The position numbers and the translations under genes are program-made. Of a DNA stretch of 64,000 bases, positions 34,636-46,357 are shown in pieces. A model generated the notes under the pieces. The model was not told the DNA's origin and searched no databases. It worked only from the letters and a program-made list of their open reading frames with translations. Positions within the stretch are counted from its first letter, which is position 1, and every line of letters begins with the position of its first letter. Source of the stretch: Ectobius pallidus (taxonomy: Eukaryota > Arthropoda > Insecta > Blattodea > Ectobiidae); NCBI GenBank assembly GCA_964059195.1, contig CAXKWD010000011.1:29557066-29621065 (forward strand). Direction: 5' to 3'.

Positions 34636-37334
34636 ATTACGATCCATAAATCTCACCTTATATTACTCCATAGAATCAAACACATTCCTGAAGTCACTGA
34701 ATATGTCTTCTTACCTGTAAAAAATAACAATTACCTATTAGAAATACATACATACTGCAACAATGGAAAACGTATGAACCACATCATGTTCTGGCATTTG
34801 TTTTGTATATCAACTTTATTTACACATTTCATTCTCGTTTAGGGTTATGTTCTGCTATACAATTATTATTTTCTCCCTTATACCCTCAATATAATTTTCC
34901 TAAAGGTATCCTTACATAGTACTCCTAAATCTATTTACTATTCCGTGTTACTTGCCCGTGTTATAAGCAGAGCTTGGAATTTTACATTCTTGTAAACCCT
35001 GTAGGCCTATTAGTGTTTAAACATATTAAAATAGTTTTATAATAGCTTTCTTGCATTTCCAGACGCCATTTTTGAAAGTTTCACTTTAATAGGTACAATA
35101 AACACACAGAAACAAATAATATATATTAATTTTTGTTAACTTACGATGTCCATGGCTCTGAACCAAAAAATTATAGCCTAGGAATACTTCTTGCTTAGTT
35201 TTCAACAGTTTATAGAATACAACTAATTTTAGAATTTAGAATTACGAAAATTGTTTAGAACTATACAACTAATTTTAGAATTTTAGAATTTTTAACTCCA
35301 TTTAAACTAAAAAAAGAACGTTTTCAATTAATCAGTCAACGTTTAAAATACTTATCTTTCGGCACTTTCCTGGAGCAAAGTGCAAGCTTCTTAAGAATGC
35401 ATTTGATTTTTTTTTAAAAATCAGGGTATTTCGGTTAACTAACGATTTCCTTTAACAGGACAATGGGATTCCAAATGATGAAATATCAAAATGCAAAGCT
35501 ATATTTTCTTTTACAAATTACTGGCAAAATGAGCTTGATGCAAAATGGAGGCAGATATTTAAAATTTAATTTTTGGTGGAACAATAATAAAGTAATATAA
35601 TTACATATTATTTAATTATTACAATAATTTAATATGGCCATGATAATGAAACATGTAATTATGTTGAAATATCATGGTTAGCTAAAAGAACACAATAGTT
35701 TTAAACCCAGGAATCCGGACTTAGTTATAACATCACATTCGAAGTTAAATTCTTTGTGATTTAATGTCATGTAACTTATAATAACTTATCTCCTAAAAAT
35801 AGTACAATAAGCTCGTCACAGTATTAAAATATTAAAAATAAGAAAAATATCAGGATGTAACACTGCTAGATACTTACAATGTTAAAAACTTGCGAGTCTA
35901 TGATTTGACCTTAAAACGGATATGCATGCATTTCACATTAAATAGGCAACCCTCAGTCCTCTGTCATCTGGGTCTATTCTAGTCCAGATGTAAATAATGT
36001 ATACTATGCGAGCACTAATTATGCAGTAGTAATATTAATATAGTTGACAGCGAGAATGTAATGCTACGTAACTTACAATCTTAGAATAAATAAAACGCTT
36101 TTGAGGGATCACTGCTATTGACGAATTCTTGAATAATGTTATATTATAATAAGAAGTATAAAAAACTTGCTGTCCTGGAGCTAGGTTTGCGTGAGGAATC
36201 ACTAATAATAATAATTTATTTATTTATTTAATCCAAATCTGCACACTATTATAAAACTGCAAAGGCTCCGATTGCAGTGAACAAATTACATAAAATAAAT
36301 ATGAAATTAAAGAAGAAAATATAATTTAACTAAATAAAGGAAGTCGGCAGTGAAATAAAACACGAACGACAGAAAGAAAGAATAGCCTATGAAGAGGACA
36401 TAGAGAAAGAGACAGAAACAGGAAAAGGGAGAAAGGTGAAGAAACACGACATGGAATGCGTAAGTTACTCTTAGATAACCACGAACAATAACGCAAAGAC
36501 TTTTTTTTTTAACTTTATACACACCGTTATATCCCGTTACATGAATAGGTCCGATTGCAAGCATCGCGTTGCCAATAAACGGAGGGGACAGTCTCCGGGA
36601 TCACACGAGACGCCGATGGCCCGTTCTGAGGCGTCTTAACCCGCCGCGACACTTCTTCCCTCATCGGGGATCCTATTTTCACAAATTCGCAACTAGTTTA
36701 AAGTTCTTTTTAAATAAAGAAAGTTTCACTCACCTTAATGTTAAAAATACATTCGATAATGCCAATGCTATGTAAAATGTTAAATTATGAAAATAATACC
36801 TTCTAATTGTTTCAGTGTTAAAATTGCATTTTTCTTGTTTTATAGTAATGTTAATAAAATAAATATAAGTTAAATGAATATAAGCACTCCAGGAATATCT
36901 TATTTTAATTATAGTACTATTTCAGACATAAATAGTATGAATTTAGCAACACGAATTTAACAACATAAACTCCAACTTAGACAGATTAATAATAAATACT
37001 TTTAAATGCAATCCAAACGTTATATTCACCTACGTATTAATTCTTGTTATATTAATACGGTAATTGAAATAATAATGTATTTAATTTCTCTATTACAATT
37101 TGGTGATATGCGTTAGGTCTATACGTAAGGACACATTCCCTTATACAATGTTATTTTCTTCATATGTTATATGAATATACGAAAAAAATTATGAGTTGTT
37201 TTATACAGGCTTTGGAGGCTCTAGGGTTTCCGTTAGGTTGAGGCAATCGAAATACAAAAGCTGTGAAGCCGTCAGTCTTACGCCTTGGCTGTGTTTCCCC
37301 CTAAGATTGCTTATCTTATTCACATCTATTAAAA
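34636..37334. other. AT-rich DNA, little recognised
   Basis: A 19-bp segment tacaactaattttagaatt is repeated at about 35218 and 35265. Around 36205-36235, aataataataattta followed by ttta repeats looks like the complement of a LINE poly-(AAAT) tail. A GC-richer island at 36560-36665 holds part of a 68-codon frame of no known family. No gene was recognised. Confidence 0.4.
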
Positions 37335-37430
37335 ACTAAGTTTATTGCAAACTAAGTTTATTGCAAACTAAGTTTATTGCAAACTAAGTTTATTGCAAAC
37401 TAAGTTTATTGCAAACTAAGTTTATTGCAA
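37335..37430 (+). repeat. Perfect 6 x 16 bp minisatellite
   Basis: The unit actaagtttattgcaa is repeated six times without a single difference (37335, 37351, 37367, 37383, 37399, 37415). Perfect identity points to recent expansion or conversion. It is not coding. Confidence 0.97.
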
Positions 37431-37754
37431 TCAATCTAATTAAAAGGCCAATATTTATTTTATTTATACAAACTTTTTGCACAACGAGATTGCCTTACAG
37501 ACAAAGAATACATAAACAACATATACACCCTAATACAAAAATTACATTAACTTTCGGTACAGGAAAATTAAAACAATCAAGTAAAACAATCAGATTTAAG
37601 AAAGGAAATCTGTTCAGGTTAATTTTTGTCATTGTATAGATGGTTTCTCAATATTTGGATTAATCCCTTAAGCGATAATAACGCCACTTCCATAAACAGA
37701 TCTTGTGTCAATGAGAAACGTTTACAAAAATTAATAAAGAACTTTATTATTGTT
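37431..37754. other. Unrecognised DNA
   Basis: A 76-codon frame overlaps the end of the minisatellite (37409-37639). I see no family resemblance. Confidence 0.4.
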
Positions 37755-37838
37755 ATTTGAGATCAAACCCTCGACCTTTTAGTTTGCTGAATAGTGCCTC
37801 AACGAACTGCACCACGCCACTCACCCCATTACTATAGA
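37755..37838 (-). mobile_element. tRNA-derived SINE head fragment (antisense)
   Basis: On the minus strand an A-box-like ggcgtggtgcagttcgttga is followed about 25 bp later by the B-box-like gtcgagggtttgatctcaa. Layout and words resemble the SINE head at 18851-18950. No intact tRNA fold; no tail recognised. Confidence 0.5.
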
Positions 37839-38520
37839 AACATACACATAAATTTAGACTACCCTTCGATTTTACAGTGAAGAATACAGTGACTGCCATG
37901 AAGGAAATAATTTAAAAAATTATATATATATATATATATATAATTCTGTAAGCCTTTGACTCGGGAAATTATTTTAAATTAATATTACACCATAACTTAA
38001 GTTAACTTAAGTTAAGTTAAGATAGAAGATTTACTCTTTCAGGCTTTTACCAATTGGATGTACGACTGCATGTCGACTGATGAGCAGACAATCACATACG
38101 CGTTACTGCGTTAACTCACCTATGACAGTGTGTTGAATATATCATTCGCCATTTTAGATTTTCCAGAATAAGTATCTTATAAAAGAAAGAATGGTTTCAT
38201 ATCTCAAAGAATTTTGTCTTCCGAAATACATTACAATAGAGAATTTATACAAGATACAGTAATACTGTCAAGTGAAATACACAGGTAGGAATATTATACT
38301 ATTCCCAACAACATTTACTTTTATTTTACTTTTCTTCTTTTTCTACCTTTTATTATTATTTTCTCTCTAATTTGTTATAATTACAATGTTGAATTTTAAT
38401 TATTAGGCTATAGTTTATTACAGTTTTAATTATAGTTTTCACTAACATACTTTACATTTAGATAATGTAATCATAGTTCTCTTTTTTTATTATACTTAAT
38501 TAGATTATTTGGTAAGGTTT
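37839..38520. other. Unrecognised DNA with (TA)n run
   Basis: A (TA)n run lies at 37921-37943, and a ttaagttaac-type short repeat at 37998-38020. No gene recognised. Confidence 0.45.
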
Positions 38521-38600
38521 GAATATATCCACCTCTGGTTAGTGGAAGGGAAGGCCTTAAGCCTTAACTACACCAGAGGGAAATATAAATAAATAAATAG
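38521..38600 (+). repeat. Conserved retroelement 3' end with (AAAT)n tail, copy 1
   Basis: The block cctctggttagtggaaggga followed by aggccttaagccttaactac and an aaataaataaataa tail is a 3'-end sequence I recognise as common to many insect LINE/SINE copies (ggttagtggaagagaaggcc). It recurs at 49936-50006. The AT-rich 180 bp upstream is probably part of the same 3' UTR. Confidence 0.65.
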
Positions 38601-38851
38601 TTGGGTACACTTACATTTACAGAAAAAGTATCTAAAAGCTATAAACTGGAATCCGTGGATAATCAGTGAAATATTTATGGCCTTAATTTATTTAAATACA
38701 TAAACGATGAGAGCTAAAACTGACTGGATATATTGTTTGATGAAAGTCATTTATAGAGTATGCAAAAAACTGTAATAGATATGGCCCGAATTATTTACTT
38801 TCATCCAAATATGTGCACTGTAAAACTATTACACCCAGAACCAAACACACT

Positions 38852-40132
38852 GTAGGGGAGAGTGTTGTACCAAGACCATAGTGTACCTTGGACCAGCTCT
38901 AATATCTGAGAACTGTTGACATCTAGCGCGCTAACCGTGGAACTGTATGCTTCTCGTGTCCTCAGGCATTCTCCGTGCAATTTTCGACGTGTTTGCTTCA
39001 GATCTGCGTGTGCAAGACCAAAAAGTTGTTTTTTCTGGTGAAAACTAAAATTTTTCCTCGCCAGTTGCTTGATAATTGAAGTTTATCTTGTGCATAAAGA
39101 TGTTTTTGCGAATATCCATTGGATTCACTATTATTTGGTGAGTAAAATGACCATACATTTTGTTATTTAGATACCGGAAGATCATATCGATAGCCACATT
39201 TGTGTGGAAACAGACAATCCTGTACCTTGAGCCACAACTGCGTCTTGTACCTTGAGCCGGCGGACCATGGTACAAGAGGTTACATTATATTTTATTTTTA
39301 TGTGTTCCAGTATTGTTGTCAGGACAACAATGATTCGTAGTAAGACCCGGGAGCCTGTTGACGCAAGAATTTTTAAAAAGGCTCTTAAGAAAATTAATTT
39401 GAATGATCCAGAGAAGAAAATGGCCCCATTCCTCTCGAAAACATATGGAACTTGGACGAAACAGGCCTAAGCACTGTGCAGGGACAGTCAAAAATCGTTG
39501 ATCCTAAAAGTCTAAAACAGATTGGAAGTGCAACATCAACCGAAAGAGGGCAACTAGTCACTATGACTGGAGCTGTGAATGCTGTTGGAAACTAACTACC
39601 TCCTTTGTTCATATTCCCTCGTGTTCATTTCAAGGACTGAATGTTGTTTGGTGGCCTTCTAGGGTGTATGGGAGCTGCTAATTTATCTGGGTGGTCAAAT
39701 GAAGCAACATTTTTAAAGTTTCTTGACCATTTTATTAGCTGAAGAAAATAGGGTTCTTTTGATCTTGGACAATCACGAGACACATATGTCTATTGATGCT
39801 CTGGAACAGGCATCAGCTGCTGGTGTAGTGATGGTAACATTCCCCCCATACACTTCGCATAGGCTTCAGCCTCTGGAAATTTCTATTTATGCCCTTATGC
39901 AGTATGATCCATGGTACATGAGGGTGTTGTACCTTGAGCCACTGTGCAGTATATTTTAATTTTTTTCTTATACTTATTTTTTACTGGAGTACATACTTAA
40001 AACAAATGCCAATATGTTAAGAAAGCACAGTGCATTGGTAAGAGACTAAAAACACTAAGAAAATGCTATTAGAATTCGAGTTAAAGGCAACACAATAAAA
40101 AATGGCCCAAGGTACAACACTCTCCCCTACTG
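38852..40132 (+). mobile_element. pogo/Tigger-type (DDE_1) DNA transposon, decayed and deleted
   Basis: Terminal inverted repeats: gtaggggagagtgttgtacc at 38852-38871 and its exact complement at 40111-40130. Inside, a broken plus-strand transposase is readable. From about 39430 it gives IWNLDETGLSTVQGQSKIVD, then SATSTERGQLVTMTGAVNAV, two in-frame stops, FPRVHFKD and GAANLSGWSNEATFLKFLDH. After a frame change near 39735 it gives VLLILDNHETHMSIDALEQA and VTFPPYTSHRLQPLE. These are the catalytic DET and LDNH blocks of the DDE_1 superfamily of Tigger and Jerky proteins. Most of the N-terminal DNA-binding region and the C-terminus are missing. The TIR-proximal word gtaccttg[ag][ag]cc also recurs internally (39222, 39248, 39930). 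Confidence 0.9.
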
Positions 40133-41000
40133 TTGATTACTCACATCAATTTTATTATTGATTTATGGAAAAAATGTTTCTTGGAATTGTTTACTATTGT
40201 TATATTTTCAAGATATATTATTAAAATTCAAAATATAATTTTTTATCGAATTCTCAATGTAATATTAAAAAAGATGGCTCATATGTTTTTAAATGTAGAT
40301 GTTAATTATTAAAATACAAATTAAAACTATATATTAATAATATATTATCACAATTTACTATTACTATACATTATTTATTATAATTTATATTGAATTAAAT
40401 ACGTATTTTTTAATCAAGGATGAAATTGACTGTTGTTTTCCATTTTATTTTGCATTGGTATATTTTCCAGGCAAAAAATAATATAACTGTATGGACTAAA
40501 AAGGGCAGAAGGTAACATTAAAATAGACATGTAACCTATTTGCGTTTTGTGACTAAGTGTATGGTTTAAAAGAAAGTTAAATTATTAGTTAAGCAGAACT
40601 GAAACAGCGCACTGTCAGATCGCCTAATGGAAACGTTGATCTTGTTTGTCACTTGTATAAAACGAACACACTTGACGTTAACAAACTGTGTGGAGTAAGT
40701 GGTGCACGTAATAATCTCTGTAGGCTATTTAATTTGCACGAATACTACCAACCTAATAAAAAATGGGAAAATGCACTCCTTATTCCTTAATCTGCTGACG
40801 TAAAAAAATTAGAACGGTACGGGTAATACTTATCAAGCAAAGCATGGTTAAGTTTAGGGACTTTTTTCTCTACGAAAAGTATTCATTTGAGGAGAAAAAT
40901 GGTATTTGACTTTAGTTTGTTTTTACCGAAGGAACAACCTGTTAAAATCCGGACGGTTGCACTACCTCTACTCTGTAGATAAATTCTTTAATAACCTTTC
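40133..41000. other. Unrecognised AT-rich DNA
   Basis: No gene or element recognised. Confidence 0.45.
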
Positions 41001-41008
41001 CTCATAAA

Positions 41009-41661
41009 TAGGGACCAGATTTTTAGGTTTTAGAAAACACTCTTTTAGGATTTTCATTAAATAAAATATATATATTTTTTATTTTTTTAGGTTTTTGTCC
41101 AAAATATAATTTTCGTTTATAATAAAAGGTTTAATGAACTTTGAATATGCTAATCAGGCTTCATCACATTTAGTACAATACGTACAAAAATAAACTGAAA
41201 AATTGAGTATTTTGAGACTTGTTTTGAGACTTTATCATAGAATTTGCAGAAAGAAAATTTAAACAATCAATCGAAGCAATGACTTCTTTTTTCCTTTTTG
41301 GGATTCGAACCCAATGCTTCTAATTGGGTGAATAAAAAGTGTTTTATGGTTGCCTGTGGATAATGTGAAACTGGTTATTTGCTATCTTTAATTATTGTCA
41401 CGCATGCTGCATATTATGTCGACAAGAGACGAAATAAATTTACGTATTGGGTCAAGTAAAAAGGGCTAATGAATTGAAAGAATCGAAAATCTGTTAACTA
41501 TCTATTGTGTATTTTAGGTTTTTATATCCGATTTAGATTATTCTAGGTTCTACAAAGCTGAAGTGTGTGAATCCGATGGACATGACTCGAGAAAGTGAAT
41601 AAGCGGTTCTGGATTTGGTAGTAAGGGAAAAATGGGTTAAAACCGAAGAATCCGGCTCCTA
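41009..41661. mobile_element. hAT-like MITE with near-perfect 8-bp duplication
   Basis: The left end tagggaccagatttttaggt and the complement of the right end (taggagccggattcttcggt) agree at most positions over about 22 bp. Flanking 8-mers are ctcataaa (41001-41008) and ctcataac (41662-41669), seven of eight identical. The interior is non-coding, with several ttaggttttt words. A B-box-like word on the minus strand (gggttcgaatccc, about 41301-41313) may be a nested SINE head. Confidence 0.7.
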
Positions 41662-41669
41662 CTCATAAC

Positions 41670-42426
41670 TAGAAAAACATATTCTTGCGAAGGCCATGCT
41701 AGATGTTGACCTGTCCTTGTTATTTGCCAAGACCCCAATATACGGAAAGTTTCAGGGCCCAAACAGTGTAGGTCCAGCACTGCAGAAACTGAACTATCTG
41801 TTCAACGATCTGACAATATAGTCCAGAAGAATTGTACCAAACTATACAAAAACGTAGCTCCAAACGAGCTCTTATTTTGAATTCACAGATACTTTTTTTT
41901 CAAAAGAAATTACCAATTACTTATTTTATTGCGATATACTGGCTTTAGTTATATCGATATACACAATAAAACGCAGTATACGATAAGTAAAATCCTTCAT
42001 TATAGCCTATTAATTGCCAGATATAGCGTACATTCAAAAGTAACAAAGAAACAAGAAAATAAGACTGATAAGGAGAATATTATGCAATTAAAGCCATAAT
42101 TTCAAATGAAACAACAGCTAAGCGGTAATCAAAATGTACCATGCTATGAATAATGTAAATTATAGTATTTTTTCCTGTAACGTCACGACTGGTTGTATTA
42201 CAAGAAAGGTTTAGCGCAATATGTTAAGTATGGTGAGGAATGTTTAGAATGGTGGATGAAATAGACGTGCATTAACATTATCAGAGTACCATAGGTTACA
42301 TTCTTTAACATAATAAATAAATTATATTTTCGAAGTCTGAGAAAAAAAGTGTAAACCAATAATGTAAACTCAAGAGTCATTTTTCGGTCTAGGTGGTTGC
42401 TTGGATGGATTATAGTTATTTAATTA
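41670..42426. other. Unrecognised DNA
   Basis: No gene recognised. A 60-codon minus-strand frame at 42198-42380 has no family resemblance. Confidence 0.4.
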
Positions 42427-42621
42427 CAGGGGTGTACTGGAACTTATCGAAGGCCTGTGGCCGTCGCAAGTGTGCCGGAATTTTGCCTCACATGAGTTCT
42501 TGTACATTTCTGTAAATATAGGCCGGCATACATTCACACATAAACGTCACGTGAGCCTAAATCGAACCCGCTACCCTCAACACAGAAAGCCAGTGGTATA
42601 CATACTGCACTACCCAGGAAC
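42427..42621 (-). mobile_element. tRNA-derived SINE (antisense)
   Basis: Read on the minus strand it begins cctgggtagtgcagtatg (A-box-like) and has the B-box-like gcgggttcgatttagg about 45 bp later. The body contains gaatgtatgccggcctata, ggcaaaattccggcacac and ttgcgacggccacagg, and ends at ccagtacacccctgta. The order head, body, end is that of insect tRNA SINEs. No clear target duplication. Confidence 0.65.
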
Positions 42622-42631
42622 ATATGTGGTA

Positions 42632-42890
42632 CTGAGGTAGCTTGCTTGGCTCTGGATCCGAGGTTCGCGGGTTCACACCCGGTCGAGGTCGACGGATTCT
42701 TCAGGACTTCAAAATCCTCCTGGAGGGACTAAACTGTGGATCCTATGTCGTACATTTACGGCACGTTCAAGTATTCAAAGCCAAAATTAAAGAGTTTAGA
42801 AAAAATCGTGTTTTGGAATGCCCTAATTCCCTCCTAGATGGCCGTCTAGTCAACGGGCTTACCATCTGTCACTCTTCTCTCTAGGGGAAA
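42632..42890 (+). mobile_element. tRNA-derived SINE
   Basis: It starts with an A-box-like ctgaggtagcttgcttggc and a strong B-box cgggttcacacccgg, followed by tcgaggtcgac, as in the fragment at 18851. The body includes ttcaaaatcctcctggaggg, and it ends in ctctctaggggaaaataaac. It lies about 10 bp from an oppositely oriented SINE of another family. The 80-codon frame inside it is not a gene. Confidence 0.65.
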
Positions 42891-43761
42891 ATAAACGTAA
42901 CTAAATTTGTGTGTGTGCTTATCTGACAATCTACCTATGAAGCATAATGGAAGTTTTTAGAGAGTGTATCTATGAAAACGACTCATAAAGGATTGCAATA
43001 CTCTGTCGTAATTCCCACAAAGCTAGTAAGTTTATATATTCGTGGGAAATAAATAACAGAATACATCCTATAAGAATTAAATATTTATGAATAAATTTCT
43101 TTCACATCCGGGTTCCCTCAGTGAAAGACAAATACTACATAAGACTTATTGGAAAAAAAAACATGCAGCATGTATTCTTCCTATGAAGACCTAACTAATA
43201 AAAAATAAAGTGCTTGGGTATAAGAAGCTGAGGATGAAAAATGTGAGAAGCTTTGGATGCTGCGGAGTTATACTCTCTATGACTAAAAGAGAGCAGATTG
43301 AAGATTTAATAAAGATAATCAAGGTCTAAAATATAAAAAAAATAACACACACAACAAACTATTTTCGTTGTTGTACATGTTTTATATTCCCGCATATTTC
43401 TCCAAGTTCTAAATTGTAGCAACATTGTGTAAGCAGTCAGTAAGTATGAAATAACGCCCCGTTAATGTAAAGGTTAAACAGATCATATAAAGAACACAGA
43501 CCACGCTCTTGCAGGAGATAAGCGAGACAACTGTTTATTTATTTTCATGAAAGGGAAGCGCAACCAATAACTTAGGAAGCCAGTGAGTCAACAATACACA
43601 ACCACGAGGGTTTCCGCTAACAAAATCCTATAACTTCTGCAAATTCGTGAACAATGTTTTGCGAATATGCCTGACAACAAGTACAAATTTATGAGCTAAT
43701 ATACACCACAATTGCGCCAACTATATCAATGGCTAACGTTTATTCACCTATGCTATGATTC
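42891..43761. other. Unrecognised AT-rich DNA
   Basis: Nothing recognised. Confidence 0.45.
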
Positions 43762-43769
43762 CACGAAAT

Positions 43770-43958
43770 CAGTGGCGGACGCAGGGGGGATAGGGGGAAT
43801 ACATCCCCCTCCCCCGAAATTTGGAAAAAGCCTATATATACACTCTAAGTGGCCAGTTTTATAAACTAATTTTATATGTAAATTGATTAATTTTTTTTCA
43901 GTATGCTTTCTACCTATTCAAATCCCCGACCCCGAAAAAAAATCTGCGACCGCCACTG
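43770..43958. mobile_element. hAT-type MITE with perfect 8-bp target duplication
   Basis: The element starts cagtggcggacgcag and ends ctgcgaccgccactg, inverted repeats with one mismatch over 15 bp. The 8-bp direct repeat cacgaaat flanks it exactly (43762-43769 and 43959-43966). The 189-bp body also pairs ccccctcccccgaaattt-like and ccccgaccccgaaaa-like segments near the ends. Non-coding and clearly a hAT insertion. Confidence 0.93.
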
Positions 43959-43966
43959 CACGAAAT

Positions 43967-44373
43967 AGAAACATATCCATTGTATTAATTCCAGCTATAT
44001 TTTTGTCTGGACATAAGCTCTGTGTAGAACTAAAGGGATCAATATAATATGAAAGATATTCTTCTCCGATAAAAAATATAATAATAAATTACAGGTGTAA
44101 ATAACTTTACTGCCCTAGGCATCAGTGTGATAGGTATCATCATTAAGAAAACTGAAGTAGAAACAGTTGTCCTAACCCTAACCAATATTATGTACTTTCC
44201 CATTTTTGCTCACCATGACCGTTCATGACTGAAAATTAAAGAAAATACAGCTTTTCCGGTATTCACGCCGGAAACCAGACTATTGGTGAGGCATGCATGG
44301 TTAGAAATCAGAATTTAGGGCTGTCAACTGCCATAGCGTAGTACCTAGCATTGCGTTAAAATTGCACACCATT

Positions 44374-44375
<2 letters not shown>
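43967..44375. other. Unrecognised DNA
   Basis: Nothing recognised. Confidence 0.4.
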
Positions 44376-44416
<41 letters not shown>

Positions 44417-44435
44417 CGATGATGATGATGATGAT
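44376..44435. repeat. (TAA)n then (GAT)n compound microsatellite
   Basis: TAA units run to about 44414 and change through gac to GAT units to 44435. Compound arrays of this kind end several LINE copies in this window, but no coding tail was seen upstream. Confidence 0.9.
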
Positions 44436-46182
44436 ACCAATAATAATGTGCAGCCGCATGCAATACCACTAAAAATAAAGACCCGTATGATGCGTTAGGG
44501 TCAAGTAGTTCATCATAAAGACCTCAGTAGTGAAGAAGGAAATTTAGAAAAATGGAAAAAATTAACTTATTCGTTTTAAAACCCTTAAAAAATGCACTTA
44601 GATATGAAAAATGTATCACAATATGTATCTCTAAAGAAAACGCTTTTTAGGCCTATAGGATACTAATTGCTGTGATCGGATATACAATACGAAATATTGT
44701 TATAATATATTATTATTAATAATATCATTAATATACTTAGAACAGAATGTTTGTTCGTGATGCCTTATGAGGTGCTGATCACATACCAGAGAATTCCTCA
44801 ATCCATTGAATAATCGTACGTGATTAATAGATCTGACACTAGATGCTTCACAACTAATTAATGTAAACTTCTATGAATTTTGGAAGTATGTTTATTCGGA
44901 CTGATTTATGTGAATGTTTAGCCAAAGTTCAAGGTTCAGACAAATCCCAAATACCCTGCAGCAAAATTTTTGCCCATACACCAATTATCGCTTTATGTAG
45001 GTTAATCTTAAACCGATATTTCATGACAGCAATCGGATCTTACTGATATAAAAAACACACGTCATGCTTCAGAATAATATAATTACCACACTGAATTTAC
45101 GATGTCCACATTCATTTTATCAAAGTTACGTACCTGAAGAAGATCCCTTATGTGATGCATTTCGTTCCTTGAATACAGCAGTTTTCATACGCAACGTAGG
45201 CCTACTTCTCTAGGATGAATGTTGTCCACCGTCAATAATCACATAAAAAACTGCACTTTCAGAAACATCAGGCCTACGTGATATCAGCGAATTCAAAACT
45301 GTAATATTAGGAAACATCATTTTGCACTATTGAAACTTGAGTTCTCACTGTAGTACCCAATAGCAAAGAATCGCAGGTGCGGTGGTATGTAGTTTAAATA
45401 AGGAACTGAAGAAAAAACACGAATCGCAGAATGCTCTGAAAATAGGATCAATTTACTGTTGGAACTAGCAGTGGTAAATATACACAAGTCATAAGATCCA
45501 AGATTTCACGAAAGAAATTTTGAAACAACTAAATTATTTTTGTAGAACTATAAGGCTAAGAATTAAAGCTATTATGCTAAAATAGTGAGAGATGAAAGCT
45601 CTGGTGAAATATTGTAATACAATTAATTTTCAGTGGTAGAAACTGAAATTAGCGCAATACTGACACTAGTAAAAATCTATTTGCCTGATGACACGTTCAG
45701 AAAGCATTGTTATGCATAATTTTGTGAATTGTGAAGTATTTAATAACAAATCAGGCAAGCACATCTCGAAGTGCTATTTGTAAAGTAATAGGTTAGCAGT
45801 AATAAGTTGTGAACGGTGAACGATTAAATGAATCATGGAATAAAAGAACTACAGTAAGTAGGTAAACTAAAAGTTCGTGGATACATAGGCGCTAAGATAC
45901 AAAGGGATAAATTTAAAATTTCGGAAATACATTAAACAAAACTACGCTTGCAATTGCATGCGGAATACAGAACTAGATTTCACATAGATTCACAATAATA
46001 AGTGTATATTTTCGAATAATGAAATTACGTTTTAAAATCAACTGTGTAGTTTACCGGTGACTGAAGCTTTGAAACCTATGTTAATATATTTCTTAAAATG
46101 CTGTCTCAGAGATCAACGGTTCCACATGACGTATGATGCAGAGATTAGGAAATATTAAATATTACAAAGTTGGGGGGGGGGG
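44436..46182. other. Unrecognised AT-rich DNA
   Basis: No gene recognised over 1.7 kb. A poly-G run at 46172-46182 leads into the next tandem repeat. Confidence 0.45.
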
Positions 46183-46267
46183 AATGACGTGAATTATCGA
46201 ATGACGTGAATTTTCGAATGACGTGAATTATTGAATGACGTGAATTATCGAATGACGTGAATTATAT
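46183..46267 (+). repeat. 5 x 17 bp tandem repeat carrying TGACGTGA
   Basis: The unit aatgacgtgaattatcg occurs five times head to tail, starting at 46183, 46200, 46217, 46234 and 46251. Variants are limited to one or two bases near the unit end. Each unit carries tgacgtga, similar to bZIP (CRE/ATF-like) half sites. Further atgacgt words lie outside the array at about 46128 and 46524. A regulatory role is only a possibility. Confidence 0.95.
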
Positions 46268-46320
46268 GCTTATAGAAATAGCATTATTCACCTGTAGCCT
46301 AAGGTATATAAACGAGAATA

Positions 46321-46357
46321 GTGCTGATGGATGGATGGATGGATGGATGAATGAATG
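46321..46357. repeat. (GATG)n microsatellite
   Basis: About five ggat units followed by gaat variants. Confidence 0.9.

Noticed and set aside
36560..36775. 68-codon frame in a small GC-richer island
   Set aside because: No family resemblance; the second half is AT-driven.
37335..37430. CRISPR-like array
   Set aside because: Units are directly adjacent with no variable spacers; it is a minisatellite.
46183..46267. CRISPR-like array or iteron origin
   Set aside because: No spacers, and the context is eukaryotic transposon-rich DNA.
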